DNA of 64,000 nucleotides from assembly GCF_010501095.1 (NCBI RefSeq), contig NZ_QVMP01000005.1, positions 1-64,000 on the forward strand, written 5' to 3'. The notes beneath the pieces are model-generated. The model worked only from the letters and a program-made list of their open reading frames with translations, was not told where the DNA came from and searched no databases. The position numbers and the translations under genes were made by a program. Positions 1 to 7,888 of this stretch are shown here, one piece after another. Origin of the DNA: Dysgonomonas sp. 520 (GTDB lineage Bacteria; Bacteroidota; Bacteroidia; Bacteroidales; Dysgonomonadaceae). Positions within the stretch are counted from its first letter, which is position 1. Each line of letters opens with the position of its first letter.

Positions 1-347
1 TTCCGATATAAAGAATTCTGATTACCCACATTTACTTGCCATGTCGCATTTCCCGAAGCATCGGAGGTTAAGACCTTACCGCTATCTTCCGAGCCATCTT
101 GCAAGCGAAATCCCTTGTTTATAGTTGAACTGCGGATATCCACTTTTGTTTGCGGAGCGTTTGTGCCTACTCCTACATTTCCATTGTTATCTACCACCAC
201 ATCGTCCGAGATATTGGTGTTTCCGTTTGTGTTGCGCGCAGCGTCGATATGGAAAATTCCTTGGGGATTTTCCGTGTTTACACCTACTTGTGCCATTGCC
301 GTTAATGAAAATGCGATGGCTGTCAAAAATAAAATTTTCTTCTTCAT
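1..347 (-). CDS. Secreted surface protein, N-terminal part only (runs off the left edge)
   Basis: The reverse strand from the ATG at 345-347 reads into the left edge without a stop, giving about 115 residues. It starts with a signal peptide (MKKKILFLTAIAFSLTAMA, then Q) followed by the motifs VGVNTENPQG, FHIDAA and NVGVGTNAPQTK. The same order of motifs opens the three proteins at 44.8-47.2 kb, so this is a paralogue. GIGTxxPxxK modules are common in secreted and tail-fibre-like proteins of Bacteroidetes; a surface or fibre role is inference. No TAnnTTTG promoter was seen between the start and the inverted repeat at 401, so transcription probably enters from the switch region on the right. 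Confidence 0.8.
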   Translation of the reverse strand, partial: MKKKILFLTAIAFSLTAMAQVGVNTENPQGIFHIDAARNTNGNTNISDDVVVDNNGNVGVGTNAPQTKVDIRSSTINKGFRLQDGSEDSGKVLTSDASGNATWQVNVGNQNSLYR

Positions 348-400
348 AAGATTGTTGTTTGCATTAATTATTATCTGTTTTTATTCGTGTGTTTAACATA

Positions 401-425
401 TCTGTCACTTGCACAGTGACAGAGG
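401..425. repeat. Inverted-repeat site A, surface-gene side
   Basis: Palindromic site: 8-bp arms TCTGTCAC (401-408) and GTGACAGA (416-423) around the 7-bp centre TTGCACA. All 25 bases recur as the exact reverse complement at 1454-1478. No T-run follows it inward. It lies 54 bp upstream of the start of the leftward surface gene. Confidence 0.85.
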
Positions 426-659
426 ATTGAAGCACCAATCCGCAATACCCTTATTATCAACGATTTTCAGATTTAAGAAAAAGGCAAAAGAAGCCATTAG
501 TTCAACGCTCGTTAAACATCAAGGAGAAGGAAGACGGCGTGTAGATGATAATTGATTGATAATCTGTTTTTTGTGTAATACGAAAATTGCAATCAGATAT
601 TTTTCTTTGAAAAACATTCGTTTAACAAACTAATATACAGCACTTAAACAACAAAAATA

Positions 660-1445
660 ATGAAAACGGAAAATGACAATCCAATAGAATTCCTGCAGCT
701 GAACGATGGTCAGTCTTGGGACTTAGAATCGGGAGAAAACAAAATAATTCTGGTGATGGAGGGGAAAATACAGGTCGGTCTGTTCACTCAAGTTTCAGCT
801 TCCAATATGTTTTTCTATCCTTCTCAGGATAAGGTGATTATAAAGAGTGTAAGAGATTCGAAAGTAGTTTTGTTCCGTTTCTCCAATCAATTGAATTTGT
901 GCAATGTCATTACATCTTTCGACCAGAAAGAAGACAACCCTACTACGCTGCCTGTTAAGAGCGTGATATTCAATTATATTCATACGCTTGAAAAATACAT
1001 TAAAAGAGGAATCGACAGTGAATTTCTATCGGAATTGAAACTGAAAGAATTTGGTTATATCCTCAAGCATTTCTATTCGGAAGAACAGTTGCAAAACTTT
1101 TTCAAGGCTCTTCCCGGTAACGATTCGCTATTCACGGAAGAAGTATACAGCCTCAGCCTGAGTGTGCGTTCAGTTCGTCAACTGGCTGAAAGAATGAATT
1201 ATAGCTATTCGGGTTTCAACAAGCGTTTCAGGCGAGTGTTCAATATGTCGGCATACAGTTGGATGAGAAACCAGAGGGCAAAGCAGGTCTATCAGGACAT
1301 TTGCCAAACAAGTAAAAGCCTGAAAGAAATCAGCACGAATCATAAGTTTGCCACCTTGTCTCATTTCAACGAATTTTGCCACAAAAATCTGGGAAATTCT
1401 CCTTCCGAAATCAGAAGAAAAAACAGAACAAAACAATATATATAA
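660..1445 (+). CDS. AraC-family transcriptional regulator (switch A)
   Basis: 261 residues. The C-terminal ~90 residues (from about 171) form a double helix-turn-helix of AraC type, with the family's second-helix signature LSHFNEFCHKNLGNSP near the end. The N-terminal ~100 residues look like a cupin-type sensing domain (inference from the beta-rich, hydrophobic pattern). It is clearly paralogous to the regulators at 7889 and 47529; all share YSYSGFNKRFR. It lies divergent from the surface gene at 1-347 and wholly inside the inverted repeats at 401 and 1454. No consensus TAnnTTTG promoter was seen directly upstream in this orientation. The likely target is the neighbouring surface gene, its own segment, or both; the ligand is unknown. 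Confidence 0.88.
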   Translation: MKTENDNPIEFLQLNDGQSWDLESGENKIILVMEGKIQVGLFTQVSASNMFFYPSQDKVIIKSVRDSKVVLFRFSNQLNLCNVITSFDQKEDNPTTLPVKSVIFNYIHTLEKYIKRGIDSEFLSELKLKEFGYILKHFYSEEQLQNFFKALPGNDSLFTEEVYSLSLSVRSVRQLAERMNYSYSGFNKRFRRVFNMSAYSWMRNQRAKQVYQDICQTSKSLKEISTNHKFATLSHFNEFCHKNLGNSPSEIRRKNRTKQYI

Positions 1446-1479
1446 AAAAAGAACCTCTGTCACTGTGCAAGTGACAGAG
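1441..1479 (-). terminator. Inverted-repeat site A, promoter side, doubling as an intrinsic terminator
   Basis: On the reverse strand a 10-bp stem (1479-1470 with 1464-1455) and a 5-nt loop are followed by TTC and seven T. It would stop transcripts entering from the right, from the promoter at 1506-1513 and also from yihY, which reads this way. Bases 1454-1478 are the exact reverse complement of 401-425. The centre read on the plus strand is TGTGCAA. Confidence 0.75.
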
Positions 1480-1505
1480 ATCCTCATTGTCTCATTATCA
1501 GCATA

Positions 1506-1513
1506 CAAAGATA
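1506..1513 (-). promoter_or_regulatory. Candidate promoter of switch A (-7 box TATCTTTG)
   Basis: Matches the Bacteroidetes -7 consensus TAnnTTTG, with a weak -33-like TTTC 18 bp upstream. It points left into the terminator/recombination site, with 26 nt between the box and the hairpin. The equivalent gap is 24 nt in locus B and 25 nt in locus C. Confidence 0.55.
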
Positions 1514-1606
1514 AGAAAAATTATAAGAAAAGAAATAAATGTAGACGAAAAATAGGATTTGTTATCTCATTACTATAACACTACCTCTTATCAGTCTCTT
1601 TTCTGT

Positions 1607-2920
1607 TCACAGGTCGCAAACCAATATAGAATAGTTTTCTTTCATTTGTTTGCGGATATTTTCTATAATATTCCATTCTTCCTTAAACTCATCATTTTCG
1701 TTGATGTTGTAGTCTTCCGTTCCAAATTTATCTATCTTATCGAACACATAAGCCACCGTAATGATATTGATATCCAAAGCCGGAACATACGCCTGAATCC
1801 GATGGTCTTCGCTAGGGGTTTCCACAATCAAACCTGCCTGAATCAGCAGATAGATGATATCGGAAGTCAGCTGAGTCGGTATCTTATATGTCCCGGAAAG
1901 TTCATCAGCCGTGAAAGGTTTTTCCCCATTGCGGAAACGCTTTGTTATCAGAGTCATGATAGATAATATGACAAGGTCTTTATATCGTCGGCTTATGTCT
2001 TTTGTGTCCCTTTCAAAATTAAATTTTTTAACGTTCTGATAAGAAAATGACAGTTCTACCCCTATCAGGCAGATGTACCATGACAGTTGCATCCATAATA
2101 GCAAGAGGGGGAGTGCTGCAAAACTACCATAAATGGCGTTATATTTCGATATCCATATCTGTCCGCCGATGTATAATCCCTGAAAGATTTGAAAGGCAGT
2201 TCCCGCTACTATTCCGGCAAACAGTCCGCTCGAAAACTTGATGCGGGTATTGGGTATGTATATGTATAAGAACGTGAATAGCAATATGGTTATGGCAAAC
2301 GGTGTGATTTTCAGTACGGGACTGACAACTATCCCGATGATGTTCAAATCCGACACGGCGTTGATGAACAAGGATAACCCGGCGTTACAGACCATAAAAA
2401 CGGGGGCAATGAGTATTAATGCCACATAATCGGTAAATTGGCGATAGTAGGACCGCCCTTCCTTCACCTTCCACACTTTGTTGAAATTGTCTTCTATGTT
2501 TCCCAACAAACTCACAACGGTATACAATAGCATGATAACACCTACGCCTACAAAAACACCGCTTTTGGCATATTCGAGCGATTTGTCTACGAACGTCATG
2601 GCTTTAGTCAACACCTCACGCTGCCCTGCAAAGTAGCCGAACAATTCTCCTTGCACAATATTCTGAAATCCGAATCCTCTGGCTATGGCAAACAAAACCG
2701 CCAACAGTGGCACAATGGCTAGCAGCGTACGGTAGGTGAGTGCTGCAGCACGGTCGTTTATCTTTCCGAAGTTTATTTTGCGGTATGTCAACACAAATGC
2801 TTTCAGGATGTTATATAATATTTTCCTGAGAAATCCGATGCCATTGGTATCAACATTCCATATTTCGTATGTCAGAAAATGAATTATTCTTCTTATTAGC
2901 CATTTTATTTTATTAATCAT
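1607..2920 (-). CDS. yihY: YihY/BrkB (UPF0761) family inner-membrane protein
   Basis: 437 residues with about six hydrophobic segments in the first ~300 (for example around GVFVGVGVIMLLYTVVSLLG and FAALPLLLLWMQLSWYICLI). The early motif DRAAALTYRTLLAIVPLLAV corresponds to the family's AaalaFytllslaP region. The C-terminal ~130 residues are soluble and look like a winged-helix-type extension, as often seen in Bacteroidetes members. The family was once called ribonuclease BN, but that activity belongs to another protein; its function is unsettled. It is a single gene with its own promoter at 2951, and its transcript would end at the hairpin of site A (1441-1479). Confidence 0.88.
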   Translation of the reverse strand: MINKIKWLIRRIIHFLTYEIWNVDTNGIGFLRKILYNILKAFVLTYRKINFGKINDRAAALTYRTLLAIVPLLAVLFAIARGFGFQNIVQGELFGYFAGQREVLTKAMTFVDKSLEYAKSGVFVGVGVIMLLYTVVSLLGNIEDNFNKVWKVKEGRSYYRQFTDYVALILIAPVFMVCNAGLSLFINAVSDLNIIGIVVSPVLKITPFAITILLFTFLYIYIPNTRIKFSSGLFAGIVAGTAFQIFQGLYIGGQIWISKYNAIYGSFAALPLLLLWMQLSWYICLIGVELSFSYQNVKKFNFERDTKDISRRYKDLVILSIMTLITKRFRNGEKPFTADELSGTYKIPTQLTSDIIYLLIQAGLIVETPSEDHRIQAYVPALDINIITVAYVFDKIDKFGTEDYNINENDEFKEEWNIIENIRKQMKENYSILVCDL

Positions 2921-2950
2921 AACATAAAATTATTTGTCGAACTGATAGAA

Positions 2951-2958
2951 CAAAGATA
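2951..2958 (-). promoter_or_regulatory. Candidate promoter for yihY (TATCTTTG)
   Basis: Reverse-strand match to TAnnTTTG, 30 nt upstream of the yihY start. Confidence 0.5.
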
Positions 2959-3059
2959 TTATTTCCTTTTAGTTATTAACAAAAAGGTATTTAAAATTAT
3001 AACAACAAAAAAACTCGGATGTTGTATATTTTAATTATTCATGTAATTCAGTGGTTGAA

Positions 3060-3540
3060 ATTAGGTTCTTTTTTATTCGACGTTTTTTTGCTGCCGCGTC
3101 TCTTGCAGAGACTTGCCTCCGTTCATTTTGTCTTGACACAAAACGAACCAAAAAGTCAAGGCTTAGCTTCTCTGCGACCCGTTAGAAGCTCACAGGCTAA
3201 ATTGAAAAAACTCGCTTCGCTCAAACAGCTTTCAATTTTACGCCTTGTTTCGCTTAACGTGTCCCCGCCTACGAAGCAGATGCCGTTTCGCCTGACGGGT
3301 GTAAACGTGACATTTGGCTGATTGACGGGGTACCCACACAGCGCAGATAAGCGACCAGAACAAAAAGCTGTTTGAGCATAGTCGGGACATTCTGTTTTTA
3401 GCTGTTTTTTGGTACGAGTTATTTTTTGTTCCGCTTATAAGCTGTATAGTGGGTCGGCAAGAAGCCTCGGTCACAGAAAGCCTTTTTGATTCCTTTTGAG
3501 GATTTGGTCAAAAGGAATGCAAGTAATCTTTGATTACGCG
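3060..3540. repeat. Non-coding, structured intergenic element, probably a dispersed repeat
   Basis: No convincing gene lies here: open frames have no start context and atypical composition. The region holds complementary pieces, such as GTTCATTTTGT (3121-3131) against ACAAAACGAAC about 7 bases on, CTTGAC against GTCAAG, and a perfect 10-bp hairpin ATTCCTTTTG (3489-3498) / CAAAAGGAAT (3509-3518). Similar 'TTTTGTCTTGACACAAAA' text is familiar to me from intergenic regions of other Bacteroidales, so I call it a dispersed repeat. It is GC-richer than its flanks. Confidence 0.5.
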
Positions 3541-3551
3541 CAGCATGTTGT

Positions 3552-3610
3552 TGAATTTAAAAGAACATTTTGTTATAATAAATCCAACTACAGATTGGCA
3601 TTATTCGTTA
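3552..3610 (+). repeat. Dispersed repeat, copy 1 (inverted relative to 11498-11557)
   Basis: GAATTTAAAAGA, an AT-rich stretch, ATAATAAA and CCAACTAC recur in the same order on the reverse strand at 11498-11557, with scattered differences. A more degenerate relative is at about 11836-11875. Confidence 0.6.
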
Positions 3611-3635
3611 AGAAATTTTTTCTTTTCAAAGGTGC

Positions 3636-3666
3636 TTTCATAACCAAAATATTTTTCCTACATTTG
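3636..3666 (+). promoter_or_regulatory. Candidate promoter of switch B (TTTC-N19-TACATTTG)
   Basis: -33-like TTTC (3636-3639), a 19-bp spacer and -7 box TACATTTG (3659-3666). It points right through the hairpin at 3691 towards the FISUMP gene at 4334. The gap between box and hairpin is 24 nt. No other TAnnTTTG was seen before the FISUMP gene, so this is the best candidate promoter for the 4334-8635 operon. Confidence 0.6.
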
Positions 3667-3690
3667 TAGCTTAATTGTAATAAACAGAGC

Positions 3691-3730
3691 GGGTTCCGTC
3701 ACTTCCTAAGTGACAGAACCCTGTTTTTTT
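3691..3730 (+). terminator. Inverted-repeat site B, promoter side, doubling as an intrinsic terminator
   Basis: A stem of 14 pairs with one mismatch (3691-3704 with 3708-3721) and a 3-nt loop is followed by TG and seven T (3724-3730). This is a textbook intrinsic terminator starting 24 nt after the -7 box. Bases 3696-3717 are the exact reverse complement of 4089-4110. The centre is TTCCTAA. Confidence 0.8.
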
Positions 3731-4110
3731 ATGGTTACTTTACATCCCATTTCCTGGTAGAAACACGCTTATTTGTCGATACACATTTTTCCTGTTTTCA
3801 GCAGGGAGTTATATTTTCTATAATCTTCGCATTTATAACATTGACAATCAGAGAACTAATATCTGTTGCACAAATGTTTACGTTTTTTTTCTTCCGGAAC
3901 TAATACTTTCCCGGAAAGTGTATTTTACTTAACGATTTAAATATCAGCAACATAAAAAGCACATCTTCCGATTTGGTTGTCGCCCCTCCCATTTTCCGTT
4001 TTACAAATGTTTAAAAGACATTTATCATAGAATATCAGCCTATTGTAACGCGCATGCTATCAGGTTATTAAGTCCTACCTGTTATTCCTCTGTCACTTAG
4101 GAAGTGACGG
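3696..4110. other. Candidate invertible segment B (no gene inside)
   Basis: 415 bp bounded by 22-bp perfect inverted repeats. The 371-bp interior has no credible gene and no TAnnTTTG box on either strand. Inversion would replace the hairpin-plus-T-run facing the promoter at 3659 with the same hairpin lacking T. A 23-bp string inside (3785-3807) also occurs at 28792-28814, next to a regulator relic. Confidence 0.72.
4089..4110. repeat. Inverted-repeat site B, surface-gene side
   Basis: TCTGTCAC (4089-4096), centre TTAGGAA, GTGACGG (4104-4110). It is the exact reverse complement of 3696-3717 and has no inward T-run. The interval 4111-4333 to the FISUMP start holds only a 22-codon reading frame. 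Confidence 0.85.
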
Positions 4111-4208
4111 GCAGATAAACGATTGATAATTAATCGATTGTTGATTCTTGCTAATCTCTAAACCTCAGAAATAGAATAAAATATCAACACAACAAACAAC
4201 AAAAGATT

Positions 4209-4277
4209 ATGAAAAAAACTTTTTTATTCTTAATGCGAAACTTTTCATTGTCATTCTTCGCCTCATGGGATTTGTAA
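4209..4277 (+). CDS. Small ORF of 22 codons, possible signal-peptide remnant
   Basis: ATG at 4209, stop at 4275-4277. The product begins MKKTFLFLMRNFSLSFF, which resembles the signal peptides of the surface proteins, and the A-rich leader before it (AACAACAAAAGATT) resembles the leaders of the regulators. It ends after ASWDL without any mature domain. It may be the remnant of a surface gene later displaced by the FISUMP gene, or a short leader. Nothing proves it is translated. Confidence 0.25.
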   Translation: MKKTFLFLMRNFSLSFFASWDL

Positions 4278-4333
4278 ACCCGTGCTCCCGTAAAATTAAT
4301 ACAACACTTTAATAACAATAAATAAACAGAAAA

Positions 4334-6421
4334 ATGAAAACAACAATCTTTACAAAACCCTGTCGCCATCACCTTTTGGCGATGCTAGCGGTTTTATTGT
4401 CATTGAGTGCCAACCTTAAGGCGCAGGTGACTATCGGGGACGGAACACCCCCGCAGGATTTTTCTATCCTCGAAATTGTTTCGAACGAAAAAGGAGGTCT
4501 TCGCCTGCCTCACCTGACTGCCGGTCAGAGGGATGCTTTGCAGGCTTCCACTCAGTTTCAGACCGAAATTGTGGGCAAAGGCAAGGGTCTGACTATCTAC
4601 AACACAACAAGCAACTGTATCGAATATTGGAACAGTACGAAATGGATCAGCCTATGTTCGGATGGAAGCGGTAACAGTAATTCGCCCGCATTGGCTACGA
4701 TTGGTTGCGACAAGGTATCGCCCGTGCCATCTGTAACAGAAGGCGTTGAGGCTAGCCTGACAGGCTTGTCGCTACCTTACACCAAGACCAGTAGTGACAA
4801 TGTCGCATTGTTGGGAAATGCAGTTCTGGGAAGCCAGAGCGGCTTGAGTGTCCTGATCGACGGCAATCAAACCCTGACTGCCGCCAGCGGAAATATCGCC
4901 ATCAAGGTGGTAGGAACGGCTACAACTTCGGGCATAATTTATCTTCCCATAACCGTTGGTGGTCAGACTTGTGCCATTGCCATTACATCAAGTGCCGGTT
5001 CAGGAACACCGGGAGGATTCTCATTGGATTGTGCATCTGTTTATACAAATGTAATATGGGGTACTTCCGTTAACATCGTCGGACGTAAATTGCCATATTC
5101 TGGTAAAACGGGAGGAGATATTAGCTTGACAGATGGACAAATCTTAGGTGGTCCCGTTGATGGTCTTAGTATATTGGTTGATGGTGCGCAAACCCTGTCG
5201 GCTGCAAGTGGAAATATCAATATAAAAATTACAGGAACACCTATGAATCTGGGTACAATATCTATACCTATTTCAGTAGGTGGAGCTAGTTGTGAAATAA
5301 ATGTAACATCCGCCACCGACCCATCAACTATAACAAGGGGTACAGGAATATTTACTGGAAAAGCCTGTTTCGATATTGCTTTCAGCAACGATAAAGAAAA
5401 TGGCTGTGCTGCGTTAACTTCACGCGAATCGCAGAAAACTAATTTCATTTTGAGGGTTCCTCAAGATCCTATTGGGAATAATGCCACACTTCGTCCATAT
5501 ACAGGAGTGCAGGTATATACATTCAAGCCAAGTGGAAATGTTAGCAATGTGCGTTTTGGTTATAAGCATACGAATGGAGAATCTATTGATTATATGATTC
5601 CAAAGGCAGACTATTCGGGAGCTATCATGTCGGGAGCTGAATGTAAGGTAACGGTTTATTATAAAGAGAGCCTGAATGAAGATTTGAAAGGATTAACTAC
5701 TCTAAACGCATATACAGTGGAAATTTATGCAGTCTACAACGATTCTCCCGATGGGACAGGAATGGATAAATCTGTTAAACTGACTGCAAGATTGCAGGAT
5801 TGTGCTTGCTGTGGAGCCCAAACTGTTGATGGAGGATGGTTGGCATTTAGGTGTCATAACTTAGGTGTAGATGAAACCCTCGATCCATTTACACATAGCG
5901 ATGCTTTGTATGGAAGTTTTTATCAGTGGGGGTTGAAAAAATCAGGATATACAGTAGGTGGAGGAGCAACTAGTGTTACAGCTTGGGGTGATGGCAGTTG
6001 GGATGAAAACCAGACTAAAGGACCAAATGATCCTTGTCCTACAGGATGGAAAGTACCAAGTATTAAACAATGGGCTTCCATTTTAGGGTGTGAGACACCA
6101 AATAAGGGCGAAGTTAATAAAAGTTTCTCTGTAGCACCTGAAGATGTAATCGTTAACACTTGGAAATGGACAGGCAAAGGATATCTTGTTAATGAAACGT
6201 TATATTTACCTGCGGCAGGTCATCTCGTAGCAAATATTTCAGGAACCCTACAACTACAAGGTGAAGGATTAAGTTATTGGGGATCTGATGCCGTTTGGAA
6301 TAATACGGCTTATACATCATATGCTTCTCAATTTGGAGCGGGAGAATCATCGTTAGGTGTCAGCACTGGTGGTATGGGATTTTCATCAGGCTACACCGTT
6401 CGCTGCGTGGAAGACAATTAA
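4334..6421 (+). CDS. Secreted surface protein with C-terminal FISUMP domain
   Basis: 695 residues. A signal peptide ends near residue 30 (NLKA, then QVTIGDG). A head with GGLRLPHLTAGQRDAL and GLTIYNTTSNCIEYWN is typical of Bacteroidales surface proteins. Two tandem ~95-residue repeats follow (about 130-230 and 232-330), both with GLS[VI]L[IV]DG and QTL. The last ~190 residues (WLAFRCHNLGVDET, NDPCPTGWKVPS, SSGYTVRCVED) match the Fibrobacter-succinogenes-major-paralogous domain. The function is unknown; an adhesin or matrix role is inference. It is the first gene of an operon with 6565 and 7889. The first ~680 bp are visibly GC-richer in third positions than the rest, which suggests a mosaic origin. 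Confidence 0.82.
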   Translation: MKTTIFTKPCRHHLLAMLAVLLSLSANLKAQVTIGDGTPPQDFSILEIVSNEKGGLRLPHLTAGQRDALQASTQFQTEIVGKGKGLTIYNTTSNCIEYWNSTKWISLCSDGSGNSNSPALATIGCDKVSPVPSVTEGVEASLTGLSLPYTKTSSDNVALLGNAVLGSQSGLSVLIDGNQTLTAASGNIAIKVVGTATTSGIIYLPITVGGQTCAIAITSSAGSGTPGGFSLDCASVYTNVIWGTSVNIVGRKLPYSGKTGGDISLTDGQILGGPVDGLSILVDGAQTLSAASGNINIKITGTPMNLGTISIPISVGGASCEINVTSATDPSTITRGTGIFTGKACFDIAFSNDKENGCAALTSRESQKTNFILRVPQDPIGNNATLRPYTGVQVYTFKPSGNVSNVRFGYKHTNGESIDYMIPKADYSGAIMSGAECKVTVYYKESLNEDLKGLTTLNAYTVEIYAVYNDSPDGTGMDKSVKLTARLQDCACCGAQTVDGGWLAFRCHNLGVDETLDPFTHSDALYGSFYQWGLKKSGYTVGGGATSVTAWGDGSWDENQTKGPNDPCPTGWKVPSIKQWASILGCETPNKGEVNKSFSVAPEDVIVNTWKWTGKGYLVNETLYLPAAGHLVANISGTLQLQGEGLSYWGSDAVWNNTAYTSYASQFGAGESSLGVSTGGMGFSSGYTVRCVEDN

Positions 6422-6446
6422 AATATAATTAACAATAAACACTTTA

Positions 6447-6507
6447 CCCTGCGGTGATTGGTTTTGCCGCAGGGAACAATGTAGGGGCATAAAATTTTCA
6501 CCCCTAC
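6447..6507. repeat. Two hairpins between operon genes
   Basis: CCCTGCGG (6447-6454) pairs with CCGCAGGG (6467-6474), and GTAGGGG (6481-6487) pairs with CCCCTAC (6501-6507). Neither has a T-run, so read-through into the next gene is likely. GTAGGGG/CCCCTAC pieces recur at about 11580 and 60820-60855, so this may be a dispersed element or an mRNA-stability structure. Confidence 0.5.
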
Positions 6508-6564
6508 ACAAACAAATAAGGCGACTCAATGACAAACCTTATAATATTATTATATGACCAATAT

Positions 6565-7878
6565 ATGACCAAACAACAATTATACCTCCTTGCGATCCTA
6601 TTTTCGTGCGCCGTTGGACTAAACGCACAAACAGTTTCGCTCGATTTTGCCAAACATGCGGATAAGGATGTTTCCCTCTGCCTGAAATTCGGCACAACCA
6701 ACGATACCATCTATCAAGGCAGACTGGACGATCAGGGTAAGGCAAAAGTCACATTGCCAAAAGAATATGCCTCGTATCGAGGTATGGCAAGCCTCAAAAC
6801 AGGGCAAAGTACTCTCGATTTCATCGTTGCCGAGGGCGAAAACTTGACTATCCGTTGCCATGAAGAATTTATTCACGGGGGCAATGCTGTTTTCATCAAT
6901 TCTCCTGAGAATGAATTTCTACAACGTTCGTTTATGGATCAAGCCGTCCGCCAGCAGAAAATAGGCTTACTCTCTCAAATGGAGAGGGTTTATAAGACGG
7001 AAGATGCACTATTTCCTGTTCTGGAAAAGGAAAAGAAGTCGTTGGAGGCAGAGCAGCAGTCGTTTGAAAAAGAATTGAAATCAAACAAATTATACGCCTC
7101 CCGATTTCTGGAACTGCACAATTTCCTGTCCCGTGAAGTCTCGATGCTAGTTTATGGCGATAGCCTCCGAATGGCAAGGACTCGAAAATACCTCACCGAC
7201 AGTCTCGATTTGAACAGCCTGTTCACTTCCGGCTTGTGGTTCAATGTGTTGAACGGTTCGCTGGCTTTGTATGACAACAAAACGTCCTATCACAAAGATT
7301 TCATCACCGACATGTCTCTTCTGCTGAAAAGGTCAGATTCCGACAGAATTTACCATACCCTTTCCGAGAACCTGTTTGCTATTTGTGAGACTATGGGTTG
7401 GAACGATCTGGAGGAACAACTCGCCTATTTCCTGATCAATGACGGACGGATAAAAGAACCCACGGGAAAGCTCCTTCAACTGATGACCTTGTTCAAGTTG
7501 AAAAAGGGAAACCAAGCACCCAAATTGTCATTCGGCGATTTTGCAGATGGTAAGGTCTTGCTTGTCTTCTACGAATCGGGTTGCGGACCTTGCGAGAATG
7601 AGATGCAGCAACTTGGCAACAATTATCCGATACTGAAAGAAAAAGGCTATGAGGTGATCTCCATCTCAGCCGATACGGACGAGCAGATATTCAGGAATAC
7701 GGCGCAGACATACCCTTGGCAGGGGAAGTTTTGCGACTTCAAGGGGTTCAAAGGAGACGACTTCAGGTCTTACGGTGTGATCGGAACTCCGACTTTCTAC
7801 ATCATAGACAACGGCATTATACAAGGTAGGTATGCCAGACTGGCTGATACAGGAGTGTTGAGTAGTAATGAGTTATAA
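6565..7878 (+). CDS. Secreted thioredoxin-like (TlpA/ResA-type) protein
   Basis: About 437 residues from the ATG at 6565. This start is preferred over the in-frame ATG at 6529 because it opens directly with a signal peptide (MTKQQLYLLAILFSCAVGLNA). The N-terminal region is beta-rich, like the DUF4369-type domain common in Bacteroidetes thioredoxin-like lipoproteins. A helical middle follows, then a C-terminal thioredoxin fold with the redox motif CGPC at about 340-343 and the cis-proline region VIGTPTFYII. It probably acts in the periplasm in thiol-disulfide exchange; the substrate may be the Cys-rich FISUMP protein encoded just upstream (inference). It is followed 10 bp later by a regulator gene, so the three form one operon. 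Confidence 0.8.
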   Translation: MTKQQLYLLAILFSCAVGLNAQTVSLDFAKHADKDVSLCLKFGTTNDTIYQGRLDDQGKAKVTLPKEYASYRGMASLKTGQSTLDFIVAEGENLTIRCHEEFIHGGNAVFINSPENEFLQRSFMDQAVRQQKIGLLSQMERVYKTEDALFPVLEKEKKSLEAEQQSFEKELKSNKLYASRFLELHNFLSREVSMLVYGDSLRMARTRKYLTDSLDLNSLFTSGLWFNVLNGSLALYDNKTSYHKDFITDMSLLLKRSDSDRIYHTLSENLFAICETMGWNDLEEQLAYFLINDGRIKEPTGKLLQLMTLFKLKKGNQAPKLSFGDFADGKVLLVFYESGCGPCENEMQQLGNNYPILKEKGYEVISISADTDEQIFRNTAQTYPWQGKFCDFKGFKGDDFRSYGVIGTPTFYIIDNGIIQGRYARLADTGVLSSNEL

Positions 7879-7888
7879 GTAAAAAGTA

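Larger units (their letters stand above)
401..1478. other. Candidate invertible segment A carrying an AraC-type regulator
   Basis: The segment is bounded by the 25-bp perfect inverted repeats at 401-425 and 1454-1478, and the complete regulator gene lies inside it. In the orientation shown the regulator points right, away from the surface gene. After inversion it would point left, in line with the outside promoter at 1506-1513 and the surface gene at 347. The 426-659 stretch contains no gene; it holds A-rich leader sequence that resembles the leader of the regulator at 47529 (ACTTAAACAACA just before both ATGs). A TAnnTTTG match on the reverse strand at 652-659 may be chance. Confidence 0.7.

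Noticed and set aside
401-1478. Inverted repeats as terminal repeats of a small transposon carrying an AraC gene
   Set aside because: No transposase and no target-site duplication at either end. The repeats are themselves palindromic, and their centres differ between loci while matching within pairs, which fits site-specific inversion better than transposition.
3019-3474. Open frames on both strands in the repeat block (100 and 78 codons)
   Set aside because: They overlap each other, lack ribosome-binding context and family resemblance, and follow the palindromic repeat.
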